Of a DNA stretch of 64,000 nucleotides, positions 8,402-15,903 are shown one piece after another. Made by a program: the position numbers and the translations under genes. Every line of letters starts with the position of its first letter. Position 1 is the first letter of the stretch. Origin of the DNA: Phytohabitans aurantiacus. Lineage in GTDB: Bacteria > Actinomycetota > Actinomycetes > Mycobacteriales > Micromonosporaceae. A model generated the notes under the pieces. It was not told the DNA's origin and did not search any database. It saw nothing but the letters and a program-made list of their open reading frames with translations. The DNA is taken from NCBI RefSeq assembly GCF_027923225.1, contig NZ_BSDI01000075.1, positions 31,170 through 95,169 on the forward strand, read 5' to 3'.

Positions 8402-9658
8402 ATGCAACGCATCCTTTCCACGCAACTCCCTGCCCATGTGGGCCAGCCCGTGCGAATAGCCGGCTGGGTGCACCGCAGGCGATTGCTGAAATCCGTGGCG
8501 TTCCTGATCGTGCGGGACGCCGGTGGGTTTACCCAGGTCGTGGTCACCGCGCCCGAGGCGCGGGCGCTGGTCGAAAAGCTCACCGAGGAAACCGCCATCG
8601 AAGTCACCGGCGAGGTGGTCGCGAACTCCGCCGCACCCGCCGGGGTCGAGGTCGTGGAGCCTCGGGTACGCGCGCTCGGCCCACCCGCCGAAGCGCTGCC
8701 GTTCGACCTCTTCCGGCCCGACCTGGCCGCGACCCTGCCGACACAGCTCGACCACGCGCCGCTCTCGTTGCGACACCGCAGCCGCGCCACCGCGCTCCGG
8801 GTGGCGGCGGCCGCCACAGCAGGCTTCCGCTCCACACTGGACGCATCGGGCTTCGTGGAGGTGCACACGCCGAAGATCGTGGCCTCGTCTACGGAGAGCG
8901 GGGCCAACGTGTTCGCGCTCGACTACTTCGGGCGGCCGGCCTACCTCGCGCAGTCGCCCCAGTTCTACAAGCAGCTGATGGTTGGCGTGTTCGAGCGGGT
9001 GTACGAGGTGGGGCCGGTCTTCCGGGCCGAGCCACACGACACCGGCCGGCATCTGGCGCAGTACACGTCGCTGGACGTGGAGCTGGGCTTCATCGACGAC
9101 CACCGGGACGTGATGGCGGTGGTGCGGTCGGTACTGGCGGGGATGGCGTCAGCCGGCTCTCACCTCGCACCTATCGAGGTGCCGGCTTCGATCCCGTCGG
9201 TGCATTTCACAGAGGCTCTGGTGATCGCGGGCGCGCCCGCCGACGAGCCCGACCTCGCACCCGCGCACGAGCGGGCGGTCGGCGAGTGGGCGAGGCGCGA
9301 GCACGGTTCGGACTTCGTGTTCGTGACCGGGTACCCGATGGCGAAGCGGCCCTTCTACACCCACCCCGACCCGGCTCGTCCCGGGTACTCGAACGGGTTC
9401 GACCTGCTGTTTCGTGGCGTCGAGCTGATCACTGGCGGCCAGCGGCTGCACCAGTACGACGACTATGTGGCAGCCTTGGCCGCGCGCGGCGAGCCCATCG
9501 AGCCGTACGCGTCCTATCTGGACGCGTTCCGGTACGGGATGCCGCCGCACGGCGGTTTCGCGATCGGGCTGGAGCGCTGGGTCTCGCGCTTGTTGGGCGT
9601 GGCCAACGTCCGCGAAGTGACCGCCTTCCCCCGCGACCGCCACCGCTTAACGCCGTAA
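8402..9658 (+). CDS. aspS: Archaeal-type (AspS2-like) aspartyl-tRNA synthetase
   Basis: This is a class II synthetase of 418 residues. An OB-fold anticodon-binding domain (about 1-110, VRIAGWVHRRRLLKSVAFLIVR) is joined to a catalytic domain with motif 2 FRAEPHDTGRHLAQYTSLD and motif 3 GGFAIGLERW. The short form without the bacterial GAD insertion is the archaeal/AspS2 type, which is often non-discriminating and can charge tRNA-Asn with Asp where a GatCAB amidotransferase is present. Whether this one discriminates cannot be read here. ATG 8402 follows AGGAGG by six bases and lies directly behind the T-box leader. A normal long bacterial AspRS is probably encoded elsewhere. It is convergent with lipB. 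Confidence 0.92.
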   Translation: MQRILSTQLPAHVGQPVRIAGWVHRRRLLKSVAFLIVRDAGGFTQVVVTAPEARALVEKLTEETAIEVTGEVVANSAAPAGVEVVEPRVRALGPPAEALPFDLFRPDLAATLPTQLDHAPLSLRHRSRATALRVAAAATAGFRSTLDASGFVEVHTPKIVASSTESGANVFALDYFGRPAYLAQSPQFYKQLMVGVFERVYEVGPVFRAEPHDTGRHLAQYTSLDVELGFIDDHRDVMAVVRSVLAGMASAGSHLAPIEVPASIPSVHFTEALVIAGAPADEPDLAPAHERAVGEWARREHGSDFVFVTGYPMAKRPFYTHPDPARPGYSNGFDLLFRGVELITGGQRLHQYDDYVAALAARGEPIEPYASYLDAFRYGMPPHGGFAIGLERWVSRLLGVANVREVTAFPRDRHRLTP

Positions 9659-9661
9659 CCC

Positions 9662-9715
9662 GTGATCAGGGCGTCCCTCAAGTTGTTAGAGCTACTTGAG
9701 GGACGCCCTGATCAC
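9662..9715. terminator. Dispersed 54-nt hairpin, copy 1 (perfect arms)
   Basis: GTGATCAGGGCGTCCCTCAAGT pairs perfectly with its downstream complement around a short loop; the same hairpin recurs four more times in the window. It lies exactly between the convergent aspartyl-tRNA synthetase and lipB stops, so it probably terminates both transcripts. There is no U-tract, as is common in actinomycetes. Confidence 0.8.
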
Positions 9716-9717
9716 TG

Positions 9718-10353
9718 TTAGAGGAGCGTGGGTAGGTGGCGCTCTACGACCGGGAGGGCGTCGGCGACGCTCACGGAGCGGCCCAGCTCGGCGGTCAATG
9801 AGGTGACGCCGGCGTCGCTGATGCCGCACGGCACGATGCGGTCGTATGCCGACAGGTCGCAGTCGCAGTTGAGCGCGAACCCGTGCAGTGTCGTGCCCCG
9901 CGCCACGCGGATGCCGATCGCGCCCACCTTGCGCGCCGGGCCACGGTCGTCTTCCGGGACCCAGACGCCGCTGCGGCCCTCGACCCGGCCGGCGGCCAGC
10001 CCGAACTCGGCGCACACGTCGATCAGCAGCTGCTCGACCCTGCGCACGTAGGCCACCACGTCGACAGGCTCGGCCAGCTTGATGATCGGGTACCCGACGA
10101 TCTGGCCGGGGCCGTGCCAGGTGATTTTGCCGCCGCGGTCGACGTCGACGACCGGGGTGCCGTCGATCGGGCGGTCCCACGGCTCGGTGCGCTTGCCGGC
10201 GGTGTACACGTCGGGGTGTTCGAGGAGCAGGACGGTGTCGGGCTCGTCGCCGCCCGCCACCAGCTCGTGGACGCGGCGCTGCTCGTCCCAGGCCGCGAGG
10301 TAGTCGATCAGTCCGAGGCGCCGCGTGTGCAGGCGCGGAATCGTGCTGGTCAC
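9718..10353 (-). CDS. lipB: Octanoyl-[ACP]:protein N-octanoyltransferase
   Basis: It transfers octanoate from acyl carrier protein to lipoyl-domain lysines, the step before LipA. The 211-residue sequence carries GGKITWHGPGQ (about 74-84), the catalytic lysine in RKVGAIGIR (Lys142) and the catalytic cysteine in IVPCGI (Cys176). The start is GTG 10353. Likely substrates in the window are the SucB lipoyl domains at 15.9-17.7 kb. It ends three bases from the dispersed hairpin terminator. Confidence 0.96.
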   Translation of the reverse strand: MTSTIPRLHTRRLGLIDYLAAWDEQRRVHELVAGGDEPDTVLLLEHPDVYTAGKRTEPWDRPIDGTPVVDVDRGGKITWHGPGQIVGYPIIKLAEPVDVVAYVRRVEQLLIDVCAEFGLAAGRVEGRSGVWVPEDDRGPARKVGAIGIRVARGTTLHGFALNCDCDLSAYDRIVPCGISDAGVTSLTAELGRSVSVADALPVVERHLPTLL

Positions 10354-10414
10354 GTACGCCAGCGTAACCCCGCGCCCGCCCGCTCCGACTCCGTGGCGGT
10401 CGTCACGCCGCCGC

Positions 10415-10594
10415 TCACATGATCCGGATAGCCCGCAGCCTCTGCACCCGGTCTTCGTAGATCTGGCGGCTTTCGTCGTCGCCCTGTGTCGTGGCCTCGG
10501 ACAGGGCGCGCTGGGCCCGCTCGACCTCGAAGTCGCGGTGGGCGGCGAGGAAGTCGCGCACCTTGCCGATGTAGTCGTCTGTCTGCTTGATCAC
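10415..10594 (-). CDS. Small helical protein B (59 aa)
   Basis: The frame starts GTG 10594 inside the stop of the preceding small gene (GTGA overlap) and ends TGA 10415. The 59-residue product, starting MIKQTDYIGKVRDFLAAHRD, is charged and predicted to be helical, with Glu/Arg/Gln-rich repeats ending VQRLRAIRIM. I do not recognise a family. Overlap with its neighbour implies translational coupling and equimolar production, so the two probably form a small complex. Confidence 0.7.
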   Translation of the reverse strand: MIKQTDDYIGKVRDFLAAHRDFEVERAQRALSEATTQGDDESRQIYEDRVQRLRAIRIM

Positions 10595-10758
10595 GACGCC
10601 AACCTCTCGTCGAGCCGACCGATCTCGTATTGGGACCTGCCAACCTCGTCGTGCCGGAAGGCTAGCCCTTCTTCGTACTGGCGGATGAGCTCAAGGTCTT
10701 TTTCCAGCTTGTCATGGAGCACGATACGTCGTAGCTGGTCAATCTCCTGCGGCTGCAC
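10591..10758 (-). CDS. Small helical protein A (55 aa)
   Basis: Start GTG 10758 is preceded by GGAGG at five-base spacing. The 55-residue product reads MQPQEIDQLRRIVLHDKLEK and continues to EVGRSQYEIGRLDERLAS, with a leucine/isoleucine heptad pattern suggesting a coiled coil. An in-frame GTG two codons earlier sits too close to the ribosome site. It overlaps protein B by four bases. No family recognised and no toxin or antitoxin motif seen. Confidence 0.7.
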   Translation of the reverse strand: MQPQEIDQLRRIVLHDKLEKDLELIRQYEEGLAFRHDEVGRSQYEIGRLDERLAS

Positions 10759-10855
10759 AGCCACCTCCAACGCGACCTACTGACGGTCGTCGCGGGGCCA
10801 TGCGACGGTGATGTGGGTTAGCGTACGCGGGTTTTCGGTGGGGGGTGGGCCCCTA

Positions 10856-12643
10856 TCAGCGGGCGACGCGCCAGAGCCACACGTCGTCGACGCGCTCCGG
10901 CGGGCCGAGCAACTCGGTGGTGGCGCGCAGCAGGGCCTCGGGGTGCGCGGGCCACTTCGCACCGTGTACCCGGTCGGCCAGCACGACGATCTCGGCGTCC
11001 CAGTACCGCAGGTCCTCGCGGGCGGCGGCCCGGTCGGCGTCGGTGATCGGCGGTACCACGCCGGTGCGGGCGACCTCGAAGAGCAGGTCTGCCGACGGGC
11101 GAGGCACGGGACCGATGCGACCCTTGCCGTCGGGGCCGCCCGGGCCGAGGAAGAAGCCGGCCGGGATGGCGAACTCGCCCTGCCCGTGCGTGAGCGCGTA
11201 CGACTGCCAGCGCTGCCCGTCGGGCAGGAGGTCCGAGGTCGGCGGGACCGGAGCGATCACGCCACCCTCGCTGACGTACTCACGCCACTCGCCCGACGTG
11301 ATGAACCGCGGCACCGGCTCGTACTCGATCGTCGTCAGCGGGATCGGCACGAGGGGGAGCAGCGCGACCGCGAAGGCCGCGGGCCAGAGGCGGGACGGCC
11401 GGGGCATGGCGTCGACGGCGTACGCGAGCAGGACGCCGATGACCGGTGCGACGACCAGAGCCAGGCGGGCCGGCAGCGCCGCGTTGAAGACCGGCAGGCT
11501 CCCGACCAGCTTGTACGGCAGCGGGATGTCAGTGATCTCGCCGAACACCTTGAGCTGCGGTCCGAGCGACAGCACCGCGAACACTCCGGCGGTGACCGCC
11601 AGCGCCCGCAGGGTGACCCGCCTCGCGGGCGCGGTGCGCCACAGTACGACGAAGCACATCACGGCGAGCACGAGCAGCGGTACGCCGAAGAACGAGTTCT
11701 CCTCGGTGGGGTTGGGTGCGAGCGTGGTGCGAAGCCCTGCGATGCCCGCGAGCGACCGGTCCGGAAACGCGCCGAACGCGGCGAGGTCCTCGGCGTGGAC
11801 GCGGGGGTCGAAACCGGTGCCGTGAAAGCGTTGCGGTCCGAAGAAGTGCAGCCACAAGGGGTACGACAGCAGCGCGAACGCCACCGCGGCGGTGACCGCC
11901 AGGCCACGGGTGAACGTGGGCAGCGCCGCACGCGCCTCGTCGCGCCGGCTGAGCGCCCAGGTGCCCAGGAACACGCCGCAGGCCAGGGCGGTGAAGAACA
12001 GGCCCTCGGCGGCGATCGAGAACGCGGCCGCGACCAGCGCACCGAGGATCAGCCCGTTGCGGAGCCAGCGGCCGGGCTCGCGAAGTGCGAAAACGCGCCA
12101 CACGATGAGCGGTACCAGCCAGCCGGCGGTCCAGTTCAGGTGGGCGTTGGCGTGCGAGACCATGCCCGGCGCGAACCCGCAGAACACGCCGCCGACGGCC
12201 GCACCGAGCGTGCCGATCCCGAACCGGCGGGACAGCAACAGGTACCAGCCGAAGCCGGTGGCGGCCAGGTTGAGCGTCAGGATCACCAGGAACGACCACT
12301 GCGGGCCGGCGAGCAGGGTCAGCGGGGTGAAGAGCACGGCGTACACCGTGATCGAGGTGTTGACCGCGAGGTTCACGCCGTCGGGGACGTTGAGCAGGTG
12401 GGTGAAGAGCGGGTTCTCGGCGTGCGTGATGGCGTGCGCCCCGTACGACAGCAGCCATTCGAAGAACGCCTGGTCGCTGGAGTTGACCTTGATCGCCCGA
12501 TCGTTGGGGTCCATCCACAGGCCGCCCGTGACCAGCACGGCGAGGCCCAGGCACAGGGCGGCGACGATCAGGTCGGGGCGCCGCCGCGCTGGCGCCGGCT
12601 CGGCCTCCGGGGCCACGGTCTCCGTCAGCGTCACGGGGCGCAC
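10856..12643 (-). CDS. Polytopic membrane protein, GT-C glycosyltransferase-like
   Basis: This 595-residue protein has a cytoplasmic N-terminus, about 10-12 hydrophobic helices through residue 430 and a roughly 150-residue extracytoplasmic C-terminal domain. The first loop contains Asp-rich segments (MDPNDRAIKVNSSDQAFFEW), where GT-C enzymes carry catalytic acids, and the layout fits a lipid-linked sugar mannosyl- or arabinosyl-like transferase. The exact donor and acceptor are not visible and another membrane role is possible. The start is GTG 12643 (MRPVTLTE). It is divergent from the CooC-like operon. Confidence 0.75.
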   Translation of the reverse strand: MRPVTLTETVAPEAEPAPARRRPDLIVAALCLGLAVLVTGGLWMDPNDRAIKVNSSDQAFFEWLLSYGAHAITHAENPLFTHLLNVPDGVNLAVNTSITVYAVLFTPLTLLAGPQWSFLVILTLNLAATGFGWYLLLSRRFGIGTLGAAVGGVFCGFAPGMVSHANAHLNWTAGWLVPLIVWRVFALREPGRWLRNGLILGALVAAAFSIAAEGLFFTALACGVFLGTWALSRRDEARAALPTFTRGLAVTAAVAFALLSYPLWLHFFGPQRFHGTGFDPRVHAEDLAAFGAFPDRSLAGIAGLRTTLAPNPTEENSFFGVPLLVLAVMCFVVLWRTAPARRVTLRALAVTAGVFAVLSLGPQLKVFGEITDIPLPYKLVGSLPVFNAALPARLALVVAPVIGVLLAYAVDAMPRPSRLWPAAFAVALLPLVPIPLTTIEYEPVPRFITSGEWREYVSEGGVIAPVPPTSDLLPDGQRWQSYALTHGQGEFAIPAGFFLGPGGPDGKGRIGPVPRPSADLLFEVARTGVVPPITDADRAAAREDLRYWDAEIVVLADRVHGAKWPAHPEALLRATTELLGPPERVDDVWLWRVAR

Positions 12644-12687
12644 CCTACCAATCCGCCGGCGACACGCCCGGAAGTGCTTGCGCCACT

Positions 12688-12706
12688 ATTGGAAATGACT
12701 TCCAAT
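12688..12706 (+). promoter_or_regulatory. Zur-box-like palindrome
   Basis: ATTGGAA and TTCCAAT flank five bases (ATGAC), a 19-base inverted repeat 41 bases before the CooC-like start. The inner 15-mer TGGAAATGACTTCCA differs from the actinomycete Zur box TGAAAATGATTTTCA at three positions, two of which preserve symmetry. TTGGAA inside it could be a -35 with TAGCAA at 12713 as -10, so a bound repressor would block the promoter. The regulator identity is inference. Confidence 0.5.
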
Positions 12707-12746
12707 GGCGAGTAGCAAACTAAAATCGCACTAGGAGCCCAGTACC

Positions 12747-13703
12747 GTGAAAATCGCCCTTGTCGGAAAAGGTGGAAGCGGCAAGACCACGCTGGCCGCC
12801 CTCTTCGCGCGGCACCTGGCCGGCACCGCGCCGCTGCTCGCCATCGACGCGGACATCAACCAGCACCTCGCCGCCGCGCTCGGCGCGTCGGACGAGGAGG
12901 CCGTGATGCTGCCGGCGCTGGGTGACCACCTCGCCGACATCAAGGAGTACCTGCGCGGCAGCAACCCGCGGATCTCGTCGGCCGCCGCGATGGTCAAGAC
13001 CACGCCACCCGGCCGCGGCTCCCGGCTGCTCTCGGTCGCCGGCGCCAACCCGATCTACGACGCGCTGGTGCGCGAGGTCGGCGGCATCCGGCTGGCCGTG
13101 ACCGGCCCGTTCGCCACCGAAGACCTCGGCGTCGCGTGCTACCACTCCAAGGTCGGTGCGGTCGAGTTGCTGCTCAACCACATGGTCGACGGGCCGGGGG
13201 AGTACGCCGTCGTGGACATGACGGCGGGCGCCGACTCGTTCGCGTCCGGGCTCTTCACCCGCTTCGACGCGACGTTCCTCGTGTGCGAGCCGACCCTGCG
13301 CAGCGTCGGCGTCTACCGGCAGTACGTCGGTTACGCGCGCGACTACGGCGTGCGGGTCCACGTGGTGGGCAACAAGGTGGACGACGAGTCCGATGTGGAG
13401 TTCCTGCGCGAGCACGCCGGCGACGACCTGCTGACCTGGGTGGGGCGCTCGGCGTACGTGAAGGCGGCCGAGCGCGGCCGGCCGCAGCCGATCTCAGCCC
13501 TTGAGCCAACTAACCGTGACGCTCTGGACACGATGCGTATCGCCGTCGATGCTTGTGCGAAGGACTGGGCCACATACACCCGGCAGGCTGTGGAGTTCCA
13601 CGTGCGCAACGCCACCGCCTGGGCCAACGACAAGGTGGGCGAAGACCTCGCCGGCCAGGTCGATCCTGAGTTCGTGCTTGGGCCACACGTGATGGCCCCA
13701 TGA
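12747..13703 (+). CDS. CooC/MinD-like P-loop ATPase
   Basis: The 318-residue protein starts MKIALVGKGGSGKTT, a deviant Walker A (residues 7-15) typical of the SIMIBI class, followed by LLAIDADINQHLAAALG and a VVDMTAGADSF switch. CooC proteins of this class use ATP hydrolysis to insert metal into an enzyme; ParA-like roles are less likely because no ParB partner is present. GTG 12747 has GGAG nine bases upstream. The gene is followed at 11 bases by an unknown protein and then a flavin oxidoreductase, so it may mature or load a partner in this operon. The Zur-like palindrome upstream hints at metal control. Confidence 0.8.
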   Translation: MKIALVGKGGSGKTTLAALFARHLAGTAPLLAIDADINQHLAAALGASDEEAVMLPALGDHLADIKEYLRGSNPRISSAAAMVKTTPPGRGSRLLSVAGANPIYDALVREVGGIRLAVTGPFATEDLGVACYHSKVGAVELLLNHMVDGPGEYAVVDMTAGADSFASGLFTRFDATFLVCEPTLRSVGVYRQYVGYARDYGVRVHVVGNKVDDESDVEFLREHAGDDLLTWVGRSAYVKAAERGRPQPISALEPTNRDALDTMRIAVDACAKDWATYTRQAVEFHVRNATAWANDKVGEDLAGQVDPEFVLGPHVMAP

Positions 13704-13714
13704 GAGGAGAAAGC

Positions 13715-14107
13715 ATGTCCCTCGACGTACCCGCCGCCCTGCTCGAACGCGCCGAAAGTGGCCGGGTCGACGACGCCGAGTTCGTAGCCGTGGTGCGCGA
13801 CTCGCTGCCGTACGCCTGGGCCGTCGTATCGGAGGTGGCCGCGCGGTCCGCGGAGACTCCCGGCGAGTTCGCCGACCACGCGGTGCCGCCGCCGAGCGAG
13901 GCCGAGCGCGGCCAACTGCTGCGCGCGCTGGCGAGCGACTCGATCCGGGGCGCGCTGGAGCGCCACTTCGGCGTGAAGCTCGCGTTCCAGAACTGCCACC
14001 GGGTGGCCGCGTTCAAGCTGTCGGCGGTCGGCGGCGAGACGTACCAGGAATTTATTTCGCCGGTCGCTCAGATTCGCAACCAGTCACCCGAACTGCGTGA
14101 CTGCTGA
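13715..14107 (+). CDS. Conserved protein of unknown function in CooC-like operon
   Basis: ATG 13715 follows GAGGAG, giving a 130-residue soluble, mostly helical protein that begins MSLDVPAALLERAESG. A distinctive C-terminal segment, FQNCHRVAAFKLSAVGGETY, carries one Cys and one His that could bind metal, and the protein ends with a second Cys (LRDC). I do not recognise a named family. It overlaps the next gene by 11 bases, so the two are translationally coupled. Its place between an ATPase and a flavin enzyme suggests an accessory or substrate role. Confidence 0.8.
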   Translation: MSLDVPAALLERAESGRVDDAEFVAVVRDSLPYAWAVVSEVAARSAETPGEFADHAVPPPSEAERGQLLRALASDSIRGALERHFGVKLAFQNCHRVAAFKLSAVGGETYQEFISPVAQIRNQSPELRDC

Positions 14108-15023
14108 CCTCTTCCTGCTCTCGGCACACGGTGCCGCGGCGACCGTGGAGTACGCGGTCGCCGCGGAGACCGCCGGCTTCGGCGGCGTGTGGCTCGCCGA
14201 GCATCACTTCATCGAGTACGGGCGGTGTCCGTCAGCGACCGCGCTGGCCGGCGTGGTGCTCGGGCGCACCCACCGGCTGGAGGTCGGCACGGCCGCGTGC
14301 GTGCTCTCCAACCGGCATCCCGTGGCGCTCGGCGAGGAGGCGGCGCTGCTCGACACGGTCTCCGGTGGGCGGTTCCGGCTCGGCGTCGGGCGCGGCGGCC
14401 CGTGGGTCGACCTGGAGGTCTTCGGCACCGGGCTGCGGCGCTTCGAGCGCGGGTTTCCCGAGTCGCTGGATGTGCTGCTGGAGTGGCTCTCGGGTACGCC
14501 ATCCGTCTCCGCCGACGGCGAGTTCTTCGCTTTTCGCGACGTGGCTGTCGTGCCGCGACCACCACGGCGCCTGCCCGTCTGGGTCGCGGCCACCTCGACG
14601 TCCACTGTGGATGTCGCGGCGGCGCGCGGGCTGCCGCTGCTACTGGGCGTGCACGATGAGCCCGGGCCGCTGCTCGACCGGTACGGGCCGTCGGGGGCGG
14701 AGCACGCGGTCGCGCGCCTGGTCGCGCTGGGAGACAGCCGTGCGCAGGCCGAGCGCCGCCTGCGGCGCACGCTTCCGCGGTGGCTTGCCACGACCGCCGG
14801 GTACGTCCGCATCGACGGCACCTCACCGCCACGGCGGGACTTGGACGCGTACATCGACCATCTGCTCCGGATCAGCCCGATCGGCCCGCCGTCCGAGGTG
14901 GCCGCGGCGCTCGCCGACGCGGGCGCGAGCAGGTTGCTGCTGATGGTGGAGGGGTTCGGCGATCGCCGGGCCACGCTGGAGCAGATCGACGCGCTCGCCG
15001 CCGAGGTGCTACCGCTTCTCTAG
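14097..15023 (+). CDS. LLM-class flavin-dependent oxidoreductase
   Basis: This is a 308-residue luciferase-family TIM barrel: FLLSAHGAAATVEYAVAAE at the first strand/helix, FGGVWLAEHHFIEYG, the FLGVGRGG-like segment FRLGVGRGGPWVD, and VWVAATSTSTVDVAA. Members use reduced flavin (FMN or F420) on varied substrates; the cofactor cannot be assigned. GTG 14097 overlaps the previous gene by 11 bases. It is last in the three-gene CooC-like operon and overlaps the convergent SDR gene end by 15 bases. Confidence 0.85.
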   Translation: MTADLFLLSAHGAAATVEYAVAAETAGFGGVWLAEHHFIEYGRCPSATALAGVVLGRTHRLEVGTAACVLSNRHPVALGEEAALLDTVSGGRFRLGVGRGGPWVDLEVFGTGLRRFERGFPESLDVLLEWLSGTPSVSADGEFFAFRDVAVVPRPPRRLPVWVAATSTSTVDVAAARGLPLLLGVHDEPGPLLDRYGPSGAEHAVARLVALGDSRAQAERRLRRTLPRWLATTAGYVRIDGTSPPRRDLDAYIDHLLRISPIGPPSEVAAALADAGASRLLLMVEGFGDRRATLEQIDALAAEVLPLL

Positions 15024-15899
15024 CGCCTTTCGCAGGGCGTCCTTCAGCTCCGGGTACTGGTAGGTGAAGCCCTTGTCCAGAAGCACCTTCGGGACGGCGC
15101 GGACGCTCGACAGTGCCTCGCTGCTCAGCTCGCCCAGCAGGATGCGGAGCGCGAATCCCGGTACCGGCATGATGGTCGGGCGGTGCAGCGCGGCGCCGAA
15201 CGCCTTGGTGAACTCGGCATTGCGCACCGGCCCGGGAGCGGCCGCGTTGACCGGGCCGGCGATGTCGTCGCGCGCGATGACGAACTCCACCACCGACAAC
15301 CAGTCGTCCATCGCGATCCACGGCATCCAATGCCGGCCGCCGGCGAGCTTGCCTCCGATGCCGAGCCCGAACGGAAGCATCTGCGGTTTCAGGTATCCGC
15401 CGCTGCGGTGCAACGGATAGCCGACGCGCAGCCGCACCACTCGTACCCCGGCGTCCTCCGCGGGGCTCGTGGCGCCCTCCCATGCCCGGCACAGGTCAGC
15501 GAGGAAGCTCTCGCCCGGGGGATCGCTCTCGTCGACGACGCGGTCGCCCGTGTCGCCGTACCAGTTGATGCCGCCCGCGTTGACGAGGACCGGGATGCCC
15601 GCGCCCGCGGCCGCCTGCGCGAGCGTGCGGGTCGAGTTGACCCGGCTGTCGCGCAGCTCGCGCTTGTAGCTCTCGTTCCAGCGCTTGGCGTCGACCGCCG
15701 CCCCAGCGAGGTTGACGGCCGCGTCGATGTTTTGGAGAGCCGTCGCGTCGAGCTGTCCTTTGCTCGGATCCCACTGGACCTCGTCCGGCGCGTTCGCTGG
15801 CCTCCGCACGAGCCGGACGACATCGTGTCCGCTCGTGCGGAGCCTCCGCGTGAGGTGCGTCCCGAGGAACCCGGACGCACCGCTGACGACAACGCGCAC
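15009..15899 (-). CDS. TIGR01777-type NAD(P)-dependent epimerase/SDR
   Basis: The 296-residue protein is an extended SDR: MRVVVSGASGFLGTHL gives the GxxGxxG nucleotide-binding loop, GINWYGDTGD and ICRAWE-like ADLCRAWEGAT are hallmarks of the TIGR01777 (SDR39U1) subgroup, and the C-terminus holds the FALRILLGE...KVLLDKGF stretch seen in that group. The in vivo substrate is unknown. GTG 15899 was chosen to give the Rossmann start. It lies four bases after the sucB stop and is likely in the lpd-sucB operon. Confidence 0.9.
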   Translation of the reverse strand: MRVVVSGASGFLGTHLTRRLRTSGHDVVRLVRRPANAPDEVQWDPSKGQLDATALQNIDAAVNLAGAAVDAKRWNESYKRELRDSRVNSTRTLAQAAAGAGIPVLVNAGGINWYGDTGDRVVDESDPPGESFLADLCRAWEGATSPAEDAGVRVVRLRVGYPLHRSGGYLKPQMLPFGLGIGGKLAGGRHWMPWIAMDDWLSVVEFVIARDDIAGPVNAAAPGPVRNAEFTKAFGAALHRPTIMPVPGFALRILLGELSSEALSSVRAVPKVLLDKGFTYQYPELKDALRKALEKR

Positions 15900-15903
15900 G
15901 GTG

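Noticed and set aside
10415..10758. Toxin-antitoxin interpretation of the coupled small genes
   Set aside because: Neither product has a recognised toxin or antitoxin motif and both look like simple coiled coils.
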